Counted from the stretch's first letter, positions 23,260-31,822 are shown. The stretch is DNA of 32,141 bases from Microbacterium azadirachtae (GCF_000956505.1 NZ_JYIX01000017.1:1-32141); one strand, 5' to 3'. Notes: generated from the sequence alone by a model not told the origin. Numbers and translations: made by a program.

Positions 23260-24305
23260 GGAACCCGGTGCAGCCAGGCCTCGGTGGCGAACTTCGTGCG
23301 CACGAGCTCCTCCGCGGCCTCGTACTCGTCGGCGGCGATCGCGCCGTCCTCGGCCCTCGTGATGCCGCGGAACGTGTCCTTGAACCGCTCGATGATCTCG
23401 GCACGGCTGAGGCCGGTCTGGCTGCGCAGCGGATCCACCCGCTTGGCCGCCGACGCCGTGCCCTTGTCGCTCAGTTTCTCGCGTCCGATGCGCAGCACCT
23501 CGGTCATCATCTGGCCGTCGATGTCGTACGAGAGCGTCGCGTGGTGCAGCACGCCGCCGTTCGCGAGGCGCTTCTGCGCGGCGCCGCCGATCTTGCCGCT
23601 CGGACCGGCGATGTCGTTGAGCGGCTGATAGATCGCGTCGATGCCGAGCGAGCGCAGCGCCTGCAGCACCCAGTCGTCGAGGAACGCATAGGAGTCGGCG
23701 AACGTCATGCCCTGCACGAGCGACGCCGGCACGTACAGCGAATAGGTGATGATCTGGCCCGCGGCCATCATCATCGCGCCGCCGCCGGAGATCCGGCGGA
23801 CGACGTCGAAGCCGTGCTTCGCGGCCCCTTCCGGATCCACCTCGTTGCGATAGGACTGGAAGGATCCGATCACGACCGCGGACTCGTCCCACTCCCAGAT
23901 CCGGAGCGTCGGACGGCGCCGCCCCTCGCCGACGCGCGTGGTGAGCACCTCGTCGAGCGCGAGGTTCATGCGCGGCGAGACGGCCTTGTCGTGCAGGATC
24001 TCCCAGTCGAAGTCGCCCCAGCCGGGCGCCGTCACGAGCGCGCGACGCACCGCGGTGCCGACCGCCTCGGGAGTGAGCCCGAGCAGCTGAGCGCCCTCGG
24101 GAAGCGCGGCGCGCACGGCCGCGGCTATGGCGGAGGCGTCCGTCTCGACGGGCAGCCCCGTGACCGCGGCGTTGATGTCGTCGAGGGCGTCGTCCGGTTC
24201 GAGGAAGAAGTCGCCCGCCAGCCGGAAGTCGGCGATCACGCCGTCCGTCACCTCGAAGTCGACGACGACCAGCTTGCCGCCAGGAACCTTGTACTCACCG
24301 TGCAC
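23256..24305 (-). CDS. Lipoate--protein ligase family protein, permuted domain order
   Basis: A 349-residue protein of the LplA/biotin-ligase fold that attaches lipoate to lipoyl domains of 2-oxoacid dehydrogenases. The first 90 or so residues (HGEYKVPGGKLVVVDFEV, then GDFFLEPDDAL) resemble the accessory C-terminal domain of LplA. The catalytic domain follows (about 100-300) with MNLALDEVL, RRISGGGAMM and KIGGAAQKRL. The order is therefore reversed relative to E. coli LplA. The GTG start at 24303-24305 lies 6 bases after TAGGCT on the minus strand, consistent with a leaderless mRNA. Its stop overlaps the methyltransferase start. It could prefer another short acyl group, but lipoate or octanoate is most likely. 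Confidence 0.85.
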   Translation of the reverse strand: MHGEYKVPGGKLVVVDFEVTDGVIADFRLAGDFFLEPDDALDDINAAVTGLPVETDASAIAAAVRAALPEGAQLLGLTPEAVGTAVRRALVTAPGWGDFDWEILHDKAVSPRMNLALDEVLTTRVGEGRRRPTLRIWEWDESAVVIGSFQSYRNEVDPEGAAKHGFDVVRRISGGGAMMMAAGQIITYSLYVPASLVQGMTFADSYAFLDDWVLQALRSLGIDAIYQPLNDIAGPSGKIGGAAQKRLANGGVLHHATLSYDIDGQMMTEVLRIGREKLSDKGTASAAKRVDPLRSQTGLSRAEIIERFKDTFRGITRAEDGAIAADEYEAAEELVRTKFATEAWLHRVP

Positions 24306-24311
24306 CGCTCC

Positions 24312-24317
24312 AGCCTA
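24312..24317 (-). promoter_or_regulatory. -10 box of the lipoate ligase gene
   Basis: TAGGCT on the minus strand is followed by GGAGCG and the GTG start, a 6-base gap. No -35 is clear. The spacing indicates leaderless transcription. Confidence 0.5.
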
Positions 24318-24347
24318 CGCGGCGGCGTGCGGGCGCGGATCCGCGGC

Positions 24348-25217
24348 TCAGTCGCGGCGCGGGATGTGCTTGTCGAGCCAGGCGAGCAGATCCGCCCGCA
24401 CCTCGTCCTGCTGCAGCTCGTTGAAGATCTCGTGGCGCGCGTCGGGGTAGACGAGCGTGGTCACGTCGCTGAGGCCGGAACGGTTGCGGTAGTCGTCGGC
24501 GAGGCGGTGCACGCTGCGCGGTCCGCCGACCGGGTCGTCCCGGCCGACCATGAGCAGCACCGGCACGTCATTCGGGAAGTCCTTGCCCGGGCGCCCGTAG
24601 AGTCGCGCGGCCTCGATCGGCCCGAACAGCTTGAGCAGCGGCACCTCGGTCGTCAGCGGATCGGCGCGGAACGCGTCCCACACCGCGGGGTCGCGCGTGA
24701 GCCACTCCAGGCCGTGCGCGTCCGGCCCCTTCCACCGCGCGTTCAGCGGCATCGAGTTGAGGTCGGTCGGGGTGCGGTGGGCGGATCCGGTCAGGATCAC
24801 GGCGTCGTAGCCGTCCGGGTGCGCGTTCAGGACCATCTGCGCGAGGAAGGATCCCCACGAGTGACCGAGCAGCACGAGCGGGAGCCCGGGGTTCTCGCCA
24901 CGGATGAGCTCGGTCAGCTGCCACTCGTCCGCGACGACGGCGCGCATGCCGCCGGGGCCGAGCCGGCCCAGCTTCGCCGCGTCGCCGTGCTGCTTCATGC
25001 CCGTGCGTCCGTGGCCGCGATGGTCGTCGGCGTAGACCGCGAAGCCGGCGGCGGTGAGCGCGGCGATCAGCGCGCCGTAGCGGCCGGCATGCTCGCCGAC
25101 GCCGTGCAGCAGCTGGACCACGCCGCGGGGGGCGACGCCGTCAGCGGCGGGGTGGACGTCGTAGACGATCGCGATGCCGTGTGCGTCGGTGAACTCGGCG
25201 GTGCGGGGCTCAGCCAT
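24348..25217 (-). CDS. Alpha/beta hydrolase, monoacylglycerol lipase/lysophospholipase-like
   Basis: A 289-residue alpha/beta hydrolase of the serine aminopeptidase S33/monoglyceride-lipase group, which hydrolyses lipid or other carboxylic esters. VQLLHGVGEHAGRY gives the oxyanion hole, LLGHSWGSF contains the nucleophile Ser, MVGRDDPVGG the likely Asp, and YPDARHEIFNE the catalytic His. It is cytoplasmic, with no signal peptide. The ATG at 25215-25217 follows a TAGACT -10 box by 6 bases, suggesting a leaderless mRNA of its own. It precedes the lipoate ligase by 42 bp on the same strand, so transcripts may continue into it. The natural substrate is not known. Confidence 0.88.
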   Translation of the reverse strand: MAEPRTAEFTDAHGIAIVYDVHPAADGVAPRGVVQLLHGVGEHAGRYGALIAALTAAGFAVYADDHRGHGRTGMKQHGDAAKLGRLGPGGMRAVVADEWQLTELIRGENPGLPLVLLGHSWGSFLAQMVLNAHPDGYDAVILTGSAHRTPTDLNSMPLNARWKGPDAHGLEWLTRDPAVWDAFRADPLTTEVPLLKLFGPIEAARLYGRPGKDFPNDVPVLLMVGRDDPVGGPRSVHRLADDYRNRSGLSDVTTLVYPDARHEIFNELQQDEVRADLLAWLDKHIPRRD

Positions 25218-25223
25218 GCCCCG

Positions 25224-25229
25224 AGTCTA
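25224..25229 (-). promoter_or_regulatory. -10 box of the alpha/beta hydrolase gene
   Basis: TAGACT on the minus strand, then CGGGGC, then ATG: a 6-base gap typical of leaderless genes in this window. Confidence 0.5.
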
Positions 25230-25274
25230 CGGATCCGGACCGCCGAGCGCGGATCGGGTCCGCAGATGACGCGG

Positions 25275-26021
25275 TCAGAGCCCGACCGCGGCGCGCACGG
25301 CGAGGGCCTCGGCGAGGTCGGTGACCTCGTGGCCGCCGCCATCGTCCGCGGCGGAGCCCATCCGCACGGACCCGGCTGCGGCGACCGTGCGCTTGGCGGA
25401 GAAGTGCAGCGCGTCCACGCCGGTCGCGGCGATCTCGGCCGCGTTCGCCGCAGTGACCCCGCTGCCCGCCATCACCTCGATCCGCCCCTCGGCGGCCGAG
25501 ACGAGGGCGCGCAGCACGCCGAGCCCGTCGCGCGCGGCCGATGCTCCGCCCGAGGTCAGCACGCGGGTGAAGCCCAGGGCGAGCGCGACGTCGAGTCCCG
25601 CCCGCGGATCCGGCGTCGCATCGATCGCCCGGTGCAGCGTCACCTGGGCGTCGGCGCGCGCCTCGCGGGCCGCATCGCGCAGTCGCGCGAGCGCGTCCGC
25701 ATCGAGCTCGCCGCCGGCGGTCTGCGCGCCGATCACGACGCCCGCGGCGCCGTGAGCGAGCATCCACTTCACGTCGCGCACCGCGGTCGCGATCTCGTCC
25801 GCGTCGTAGTGGAAACCGCCCGCCCTCGGACGCACCAGGACGTGCACCTCCGGGCCCGCGCCCGTCCCTGCGGCCTCGACCGCGAGCTCGAGCGTCGCCG
25901 GCGACGGCGTGAGTCCGCCGAGCGCGAGGGCCTGCGTCAGCTCGACGCGGCGTGCGCCGATCTCGCGGGCGATGCGCACCCCGGCGGCATCCTGGACGGC
26001 GACTTCGAGCGCGAGCGGCAT
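25275..26021 (-). CDS. cutC: CutC family protein
   Basis: A 248-residue TIM-barrel protein of the CutC family, named for copper homeostasis although the biochemical role is unsettled. It shows LEVAVQDAAGVRIAREIGARRVEL at the N-terminus (first block kept short: EVAVQD), VHVLVRPRAGGFHY, VTLHRAID, RVLTSGGA and VMAGSGV, all characteristic blocks. ATG 26019-26021 is preferred to upstream in-frame starts because the protein alignment begins there and GAGAAT lies 6 bases before. It is cytoplasmic. Neighbouring genes give no copper context such as a P-type ATPase or chaperone. Confidence 0.88.
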   Translation of the reverse strand: MPLALEVAVQDAAGVRIAREIGARRVELTQALALGGLTPSPATLELAVEAAGTGAGPEVHVLVRPRAGGFHYDADEIATAVRDVKWMLAHGAAGVVIGAQTAGGELDADALARLRDAAREARADAQVTLHRAIDATPDPRAGLDVALALGFTRVLTSGGASAARDGLGVLRALVSAAEGRIEVMAGSGVTAANAAEIAATGVDALHFSAKRTVAAAGSVRMGSAADDGGGHEVTDLAEALAVRAAVGL

Positions 26022-26135
26022 TCGTCCATTCTCACCGGTCGACGTGTCGAGTGGAACGGACGCGCGGGGCATTTGTTCAGCCGCTTGCATAACCGGTGTC
26101 ACTGCTCGGGGCCCCGGCGTCGCCGACCAGGGCGA

Positions 26136-26164
26136 GCCGGCCGCATCCGGGTGGTCCGGCCGGC
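26136..26164 (-). terminator. Possible hairpin terminator after the unknown helical-protein gene
   Basis: GCCGGCC (26136-26142) and GGCCGGC (26158-26164) flank a 15-base loop, 19 bases past the stop at 26184. No T-run follows, so confidence is limited. The rest of 26022-26183 shows only the GAGAAT box of cutC (26028-26033). Confidence 0.4.
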
Positions 26165-26183
26165 CCGCCGACGACGCCGTGGA

Positions 26184-26852
26184 CTACGCGAGGGCGGAGC
26201 GGATGCTCTCCGCGGTGTACGCCTGGCGGGGATGCCGCTCGGCGGTGCGCGCCGCGAGATCGAGCAGTGCGGTGCGGACCTCGACCGTCCTGCTGTCCGG
26301 GCAGCGGAGGACCGCGAGCTCGAGATGGCCGAGCAGGCCGCTCCGTTTCGCCACGACGTCCAGGTAGACGTCCCACGCCCGCGGATCCTCGCACAGTGCC
26401 AGCAGATAGGCGGCCTCCGCGCGCGTGGTCGGCGCGGACGCCGTTATCAGACCTTCGGCGATCGGATGCATCCAGGCCCGCCAGGCGTCGGCATCCGCGT
26501 CGGTGCCGGTCGCCGCGACGGGATCCTGCTGCCACATCGGGTGCGTGACGTAGCGTTCGTAGGCGTTCCTGATCGCGATCAGCAGGGTGTCCCGCAGGGC
26601 GACGTCATCCGTGCGAAGCGCTTCGGCCAGCTCCCGCAGGGTGCCCGCCGAGAGGAAGTGGGTCCGCACGGGCAGCATCATCCAGCTCAGCTCCGCCCGC
26701 GCCAGCGCACTCAGCCGTCGCGCCGCGCGAAGGCGATCCGCGGATTCCGGGGCGCGCAGCCCGTCCGCGAGCCCCGCGAGCTCGGCCTCCCGCTGAGCGG
26801 CGGTCGCGGCGAAGCGCGCCGACCCGAGTAGCTCTGACACCTGCGTGCTCAC
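26184..26852 (-). CDS. Hypothetical alpha-helical protein
   Basis: I do not recognise this 222-residue protein. It is predominantly helical, Ala/Leu/Arg-rich and without membrane segments or a signal peptide. The repeated pattern of helices (RLRAARRLSALARAELSW, ALRDTLLIAIRNAYERY, TRAEAAYLLALCEDPRAW) could be a HEAT-like or immunity-protein-like solenoid. GTG 26850-26852 is chosen because a TACGGT -10-like box (26860-26865) overlaps the other GTG at 26859-26861; the gap is 7 bases. Codon use looks like its neighbours, so it is likely a real gene. It stands alone between cutC and the divergent MarR gene. Confidence 0.7.
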   Translation of the reverse strand: MSTQVSELLGSARFAATAAQREAELAGLADGLRAPESADRLRAARRLSALARAELSWMMLPVRTHFLSAGTLRELAEALRTDDVALRDTLLIAIRNAYERYVTHPMWQQDPVAATGTDADADAWRAWMHPIAEGLITASAPTTRAEAAYLLALCEDPRAWDVYLDVVAKRSGLLGHLELAVLRCPDSRTVEVRTALLDLAARTAERHPRQAYTAESIRSALA

Positions 26853-26958
26853 AGCTGCCACCGTAGCCGCACGCCGCGGGAGGACGGATCCGCCTCAGCG
26901 CCCGCCTCGGGCTCGTTTCGGCACCCCGGACCGCGGAACGCGCCCACGACCTCGAATA

Positions 26959-26977
26959 CTTAGTTAGGCTATCTAAG
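26959..26977. promoter_or_regulatory. MarR operator palindrome over the promoter of the MarR-MFS operon
   Basis: CTTAGTTAGGCTATCTAAG is a 19-bp inverted repeat whose arms match except at three symmetric positions. It ends 2 bases before the ATG at 26980 and contains a TAGGCT -10-like box (26965-26970). Autorepression by the MarR protein is the simplest reading. The centre TTAGGCTA also resembles the DtxR/IdeR iron box, but the outer flanks are shifted. Confidence 0.75.
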
Positions 26978-26979
26978 CA

Positions 26980-27426
26980 ATGACTTCTGAGAACCTGCAC
27001 GAGACCGCCACCGAACTGCGCCTCGCCACGTTCCGGCTCGCCCGCCGTCTGCGCTCCGTCCGCGCCGTGGACAGCCGCAACACCGCGATGAGCGACGCCC
27101 AGCTGGGCGTGCTCGCCGCGCTCCGCGCGCACGGCCGCCACTCCCTCACCGCGCTCGCCGACCGCGAACGCGTGACCGCCCCGACCATGAGCGCGCTCGT
27201 GACGGGTCTCGAGGAGCAGGGCTACGCGATCCGGATCCCCGATGATCAGGATCGCCGCCGCGTCCATGTGGACATCACCCCGGCGGGTGAATCGATCGTG
27301 GTCGAGACGTTCGAGCGGCGCACGCAGCTGCTGATGACCGAGATCGCCGAGCTGGACCTGACCGAGGACGAGCTGCGGGTCCTGCACGAGGCCAGCATCC
27401 TGATGCGGAAGCTGGCCGAGCTGTGA
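26980..27426 (+). CDS. MarR family transcriptional regulator
   Basis: A 148-residue winged helix-turn-helix regulator of the MarR family, which usually represses efflux genes until a phenolic or other drug-like ligand binds. LTALADRERVTAPTMSALV is the recognition region and IPDDQDRRRVHVDIT the wing, both typical; terminal helices form the dimer interface. The ATG lies 2 bases after a 19-bp palindrome and no ribosome site is seen. Its stop overlaps the GTG start of the first MFS exporter (GTGA), so the three genes form a tight operon. The inducer is unknown. Confidence 0.9.
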   Translation: MTSENLHETATELRLATFRLARRLRSVRAVDSRNTAMSDAQLGVLAALRAHGRHSLTALADRERVTAPTMSALVTGLEEQGYAIRIPDDQDRRRVHVDITPAGESIVVETFERRTQLLMTEIAELDLTEDELRVLHEASILMRKLAEL

Positions 27427-28916
27427 GCCAGATGTTCCGCTCCTTCGGAGTGTTCAATTACCGGGTCTGGTTCTTCGGCGCGATCATCTCGAACATCGGC
27501 GGCTGGATGCAGTCGACCGCGCAGGACTGGGTCGTGCTCACCGAGCTCACGCACAACGACGCCAGCGCGATGGGCGCGACGATGGCTCTGCAGTTCGGGC
27601 CGCCCCTGGTGCTGGTCGGTCTCACCGGCCGGGTCGCCGACCGCTTCGACCGGCGCCGGATCCTGCTCGTCACCCAGACCACGCTGATGCTCCTCGCCCT
27701 CGGCGTCGCAGCGCTGCTGCTCACGCACGTGATGACGCTGCCCCTGATGCTCGTGTTCGCCGCGTGCTTCGGCATCGCGAACGCGTTCGACGCTCCGGCC
27801 CGGCAGGCGTTCGTGTCCGACATGGTGGCGATGGAGAACGCGTCGAACGCCGTCGCGCTGAACTCGGCGTCCTTCAACATGGCACGCCTGATCGGCCCCG
27901 CCGTCGGCGGCCTCTCGATCGTCGCCCTCGGCTCCGGCTGGGTCTTCGTCGCGAACGCGGCCACGTTCCTCGCGATGATCGTTGCGCTGCTCATGATCCG
28001 CACCCGCGAGCTCATGCCCCGCCCGAAGAACCGTCGCGCGGGCGGGCTCATGGTGGGCATGCGGTACGTCGGCAGCCGCCCGGATCTCCTGGTCGTGTTC
28101 GCGATGGTGTTCCTCATCGGCGCGTTCGGCATGAACTTCCCGATCTTCGCCTCGACCATGGCGCTCGAGTTCCACAAGCAGGCCGACGGCTACGGCGTGC
28201 TCAGCTCGGTGCTCGCGATCGGGTCCCTCACCGGGGCCCTGCTGGCAGCCCGGCGCGATCGCGCCAGGGTGCGGGTGCTCATGATCGCCGCCGGAGGGTT
28301 CGGCGTCGCATCGATCGTGTCCGCGCAGATGCCGACCTACGTGTCCTATGCGATCACGCTCGTCTTCGTGGGGTTCTCCACGGTGACCATGCTCACGACC
28401 GCGAACGGCTACGTGCAGACGACGACGGATCCGGCCCTCCGCGGTCGGGTGCTCGCGCTCTACATGGCGGTCGTGATGGGCGCGACCCCGATCGGCGCCC
28501 CGATCGCGGGCTGGGTGGCGGACGCCTTCGGGCCGCGCGCCGCGATCATGGTGGGCGGCGCCGCAGGTCTCGTGTCCTTCGCGATCGGCGCCGGCTGGAT
28601 GCTCCACTCCGGGCGACTGCATCGCCGGGAGGACGCCCGCTTCCTGCTCACCCTCGACGAGACCCGCCCCGTGCGGGTGGTCGAGGCGATGCAGCGCGCC
28701 TTCATCCCGCCGATCACGAGCGCGACCACGCCGATCCGGGTCGAGCCGCGCACCGGCACCGCGCCGGGGAGCGAGCGTCTCGACGGGACCGGATCCGCCG
28801 GGACCGGTTTCGCCCGCACCGGATCCGGTGACGTCGGCCTCGACGCGCCCTGCGCCGACCTCGACGCCAGCCGCGCCGACGCGACGAAGCGCGACGGATC
28901 GGGCGACGGCGCGTGA
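27423..28916 (+). CDS. MFS transporter, EntS/MFS_3-like exporter
   Basis: A 497-residue membrane transporter with about 12 hydrophobic helices. The N-terminal FRSFGVFNYRVWFFGAIISN and GGWMQSTAQDWVVL blocks and motif A (GRVADRFDRRR) resemble the MFS_3 group that includes siderophore and multidrug exporters. The GTG start overlaps the MarR stop. After the last helix there is a hydrophilic tail of over 100 residues, ending in a Gly/Thr/Ser/Asp-rich stretch (DGTGSAGTGFARTGSG); its DNA has repeated ACCGGATCC, hinting at repeat-derived sequence. Export of a toxic compound or siderophore under MarR control is inferred. Confidence 0.88.
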   Translation: MSQMFRSFGVFNYRVWFFGAIISNIGGWMQSTAQDWVVLTELTHNDASAMGATMALQFGPPLVLVGLTGRVADRFDRRRILLVTQTTLMLLALGVAALLLTHVMTLPLMLVFAACFGIANAFDAPARQAFVSDMVAMENASNAVALNSASFNMARLIGPAVGGLSIVALGSGWVFVANAATFLAMIVALLMIRTRELMPRPKNRRAGGLMVGMRYVGSRPDLLVVFAMVFLIGAFGMNFPIFASTMALEFHKQADGYGVLSSVLAIGSLTGALLAARRDRARVRVLMIAAGGFGVASIVSAQMPTYVSYAITLVFVGFSTVTMLTTANGYVQTTTDPALRGRVLALYMAVVMGATPIGAPIAGWVADAFGPRAAIMVGGAAGLVSFAIGAGWMLHSGRLHRREDARFLLTLDETRPVRVVEAMQRAFIPPITSATTPIRVEPRTGTAPGSERLDGTGSAGTGFARTGSGDVGLDAPCADLDASRADATKRDGSGDGA

Positions 28917-30136
28917 GCGACGCCGTCCCGACCGGCGACGCGCGCGCCCGCCGTTCGCTGCTTCCCGCGCTCGGCGCGCTCTCGGCGTTCGGGCCGCTCT
29001 CGATGGATCTCTACATCCCGGCGCTCCCGCAGCTGGGCCGCGACCTGCACACCACCGAGGCCCTCGCGCAGGTCACGATGAGCGCGTGCCTCATCGGGCT
29101 CGCCCTCGGCCAGCTGCTGTGGGGGCCGATCAGCGACCGCTACGGCCGCCGCCGCCCGCTGCTGTGGGCCGTGGCGGGGTTCGCGGTCGCCTCGTTCGTG
29201 TGCGCGGTCTCCCCCTCGATCGAGCTGCTGATCCTGGTGCGCCTGCTGCAGGGACTGTGCGGGGCAGCCGGGATGGCGATCGCCCGCGCGGTGGTGCACG
29301 ACGTGCACAAGGGCTCCGAGGCGACCGCCGGGTTCGCCACGCTGACCGCGATCTCGGGCGCGGCGCCGGTGCTCGCGCCGCTCCTGGGCGGCGCGCTGCT
29401 GACCTTCACCGACTGGCGCGGCCTGTTCGTCGCGCTGGGCGTGATCGGCGCACTGCTGCTGCTGACGGCGGCGCTGTACGTGCCGGAGACGCATCCCCTC
29501 GCCGAGCGGACCACGGGCGGGCTCGGCAACGACCTGCGCGGCATCGGGGCGGCCCTCGGCAACGGGCCGTTCATGGTGTTCGCCCTCGCCCTCGGCCTGG
29601 CCTCCGCCGGATTCTTCGCCTACCTGCAGATGTCGTCGTTCGTGCTGCAGAACCAGTTCGGCGTCGACGCGCAGGGCTTCGCACTGATCTTCGCGCTGAA
29701 CTCCGGAGGCATCGTGCTCGGCGCGTGGATCAGCCGCCGCCTCGCCCGTCGCACCGGCGAGCGCCGCATCGACGGACGCCGCATCGTGCTGATCTCCCTC
29801 ATGATCGGGACCGCGGCGGCCACGGCGGTCCTGCTGAGCGCGCTGCTGCACAGCCCACTGCCCTGGCTGCTCGCGCCGCTCTTCGTGCTGGTCGGCCTGC
29901 ACGGCGTGAACAACCCGACCCTGACCGCGCTCGCCCTGTCCCGCATCACGCGCGGAGCCGGATCCGCTTCCGCCGTGCTGGGCACCATGGCCGCCCTGCT
30001 GGGTGCGCTCCTGCCGCCGCTGCTGTCGCACGCCGGGGTCTCGGCGACTCTGATGGGCGCGACGATGCTGATCGCGTTCGCTGCCGCACTGGCGCTGCTC
30101 GCCGCGACCGGACGCGTCACCCGCCCCAGGGACTGA
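28913..30136 (+). CDS. Bcr/CflA family multidrug efflux MFS transporter
   Basis: A 407-residue drug:proton antiporter of the Bcr/CflA type with about 12 hydrophobic helices. Diagnostic blocks are LSMDLYIPALPQL in helix 1, GQLLWGPISDRYGRRRPLL (motif A), VRLLQGLCGAAGMAIARAVV and the antiporter motif-C-like SGAAPVLAPLLGG. The GTG start at 28913 overlaps the previous stop as GTGA, so it is co-translated with the MFS_3-like gene under the MarR regulator. Two distinct exporters under one regulator suggest a resistance operon. Substrates are unknown. Confidence 0.92.
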   Translation: MSDAVPTGDARARRSLLPALGALSAFGPLSMDLYIPALPQLGRDLHTTEALAQVTMSACLIGLALGQLLWGPISDRYGRRRPLLWAVAGFAVASFVCAVSPSIELLILVRLLQGLCGAAGMAIARAVVHDVHKGSEATAGFATLTAISGAAPVLAPLLGGALLTFTDWRGLFVALGVIGALLLLTAALYVPETHPLAERTTGGLGNDLRGIGAALGNGPFMVFALALGLASAGFFAYLQMSSFVLQNQFGVDAQGFALIFALNSGGIVLGAWISRRLARRTGERRIDGRRIVLISLMIGTAAATAVLLSALLHSPLPWLLAPLFVLVGLHGVNNPTLTALALSRITRGAGSASAVLGTMAALLGALLPPLLSHAGVSATLMGATMLIAFAAALALLAATGRVTRPRD

Positions 30137-30193
30137 TGCCGGGAACTTCTTACGAATCCGTGATCTCGACGCGCCCGGTGCCGCTGAGGTTCC

Positions 30194-30199
30194 TACGCT
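30194..30199 (+). promoter_or_regulatory. -10 box of the molybdopterin oxidoreductase gene
   Basis: TACGCT followed by GAGAAC and ATG, a 6-base gap; no ribosome site and no clear -35. It suggests leaderless transcription separate from the upstream exporter operon. Confidence 0.5.
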
Positions 30200-30205
30200 G
30201 AGAAC

Positions 30206-31807
30206 ATGACCGGATCCGCGTCGCGCGACAGGGCGCTGGCCGCCGCGGCCGGCGTCGCGGCTGCCCTGCTCGGCATCGGCGCCGGTGAGCTCGCAGCGAC
30301 GCTGCTCGCGCCGTCATCGAGCCCCTTCGCGGTCGTCGGAGGCGTTCTCATCGACGCGGCCCCCTCCTGGGCGAAGGACACGGCGATCGCGTGGTTCGGG
30401 ACCGGGGACAAGGCGGCGCTGCTCACCGGGATCGCGATCGTGCTGCTCGCCGCGGCCGCGGCGCTCGGACTCTGCGAACGACGCTGGCGCAGCGTGGGAG
30501 TCGCCGGGTTCGTCGTGCTGGGCGTCGTCGTCGCCGTGATCGCGCCGATGCGCGCCGACGCTGCCCCTCTGTCGTGGCTGCCCGCGCTGCTGGCCGGCAT
30601 CGTCGCGGCCGTCGTGCTGCGGATGCTCGTTCGACGGCTGCCCGAGCCGGGGGCGGCGGGCTCGGAGGCGGGTGCGGCTTCGGGCTCGGGTCCAGTGCCG
30701 GCTGCGGAGCACGCCGCGACCGCGGTCGCCGACGGCACCTCCCGTCGCCGCTTCCTCGCCTGGACCATCGGCACCGCCGCGATCGGCGTACTCGCTGCTG
30801 TCGCCGCGACCGCGGGCCGGGCCGGATCCGTCGCCGTCGGCGCCGTGCGCTCGGCGCTGCACCTGCCCAAGCCGGCGAAGCCGGCCCCGCCGATCCCCGC
30901 GGGCGCGGCACTGAAAGTCGACGGGCTCACCCCGCTGCTCACCCCGAACGCCGACTTCTACCGGATCGACACGGCACTGATCGTCCCCCAGGTGGATCCG
31001 GCGCAGTGGAAGCTGCGGATCCACGGCCTCGTCGCGCACGAGGTCACGCTCACTTGGGACGAGCTGCTCGCCCTGCCGCTCGTGGAGTCGGCGGCGACCC
31101 TGTCCTGCGTGTCGAACGACGTCGGCGGCGACCTCGTCGGCAACGCCCTGTGGCTCGGCTACCCGATCCGGGAGCTGCTCGCGAAGGCGCAGCCCTCCGC
31201 CGACGCCGACATGGTGCTCTCCACCTCGGTCGACGGCTTCACCGCCGGTACGCCGCTCGAGACGCTGACCGACGACCGCAACGCGCTGCTCGCGATCGGC
31301 ATGAACGGCCAGCCGCTCCCGTTCGAGCACGGCTTCCCCGTGCGGATGGTCGTGCCGGGCCTGTACGGATACGTCTCCGCGACGAAGTGGGTCACGGATC
31401 TGGAGGTCACCCGCTTCGACCGCGCGACCGCGTACTGGACGGACCGGGGCTGGTCCTCCCGGGGTCCGATCAAGCTCTCCTCGCGCATCGACGTGCCGCG
31501 CCCGAACCGCGCGATCTCTGCGGGCGACACCGTGATCGCCGGCGTGGCCTGGCAGCCGCACGAAGGGATCTCCGGGGTCGAGGTGCAGGTCGACGACGGC
31601 CCGTGGCAGCGGGCCGAGCTCGCCCCGGCGATCTCCGCCGACACCTGGGTGCAGTGGCGGCTCCCCTGGAGCGCCGCCGCGGGACAGCGCGTGCTCCGCT
31701 GCCGCGCGATCGGCGCCGACGGCACGGTGCAGACCGCGCAGATGGCGCCCCCGGCCCCCGACGGCGCAACCGGCTGGCACACGGTCGCCGTGACGGTGAA
31801 CGCCTGA
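30206..31807 (+). CDS. Membrane-anchored sulfite-oxidase-type molybdopterin-dependent oxidoreductase
   Basis: A 533-residue protein with four or so transmembrane helices in the first 142 residues, then a linker, then a twin-arginine-like motif S179-RRRFL-184 followed by another hydrophobic helix (about 185-205). The catalytic sulfite-oxidase domain occupies about 235-430, and Cys301 in TLSCVSNDVGGDLVGN is the expected molybdenum ligand. A C-terminal Mo-co dimerisation-like domain follows (VIAGVAWQPHEGISGVEVQVDDG). The catalytic part should lie outside the membrane after Tat export. The family includes sulfite oxidases and methionine-sulfoxide-reductase-like enzymes; the substrate and electron acceptor are not visible. 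The ATG is 6 bases from a -10 box. Confidence 0.9.
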   Translation: MTGSASRDRALAAAAGVAAALLGIGAGELAATLLAPSSSPFAVVGGVLIDAAPSWAKDTAIAWFGTGDKAALLTGIAIVLLAAAAALGLCERRWRSVGVAGFVVLGVVVAVIAPMRADAAPLSWLPALLAGIVAAVVLRMLVRRLPEPGAAGSEAGAASGSGPVPAAEHAATAVADGTSRRRFLAWTIGTAAIGVLAAVAATAGRAGSVAVGAVRSALHLPKPAKPAPPIPAGAALKVDGLTPLLTPNADFYRIDTALIVPQVDPAQWKLRIHGLVAHEVTLTWDELLALPLVESAATLSCVSNDVGGDLVGNALWLGYPIRELLAKAQPSADADMVLSTSVDGFTAGTPLETLTDDRNALLAIGMNGQPLPFEHGFPVRMVVPGLYGYVSATKWVTDLEVTRFDRATAYWTDRGWSSRGPIKLSSRIDVPRPNRAISAGDTVIAGVAWQPHEGISGVEVQVDDGPWQRAELAPAISADTWVQWRLPWSAAAGQRVLRCRAIGADGTVQTAQMAPPAPDGATGWHTVAVTVNA

Positions 31808-31822
31808 TCCGGCCCTTTTCCG

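Noticed and set aside
26959..26977. A DtxR/IdeR iron box
   Set aside because: Only the central TTAGGCTA fits; the flanking arms are offset from the known consensus and the adjacent MarR gene explains the palindrome better. Kept as a testable alternative only.
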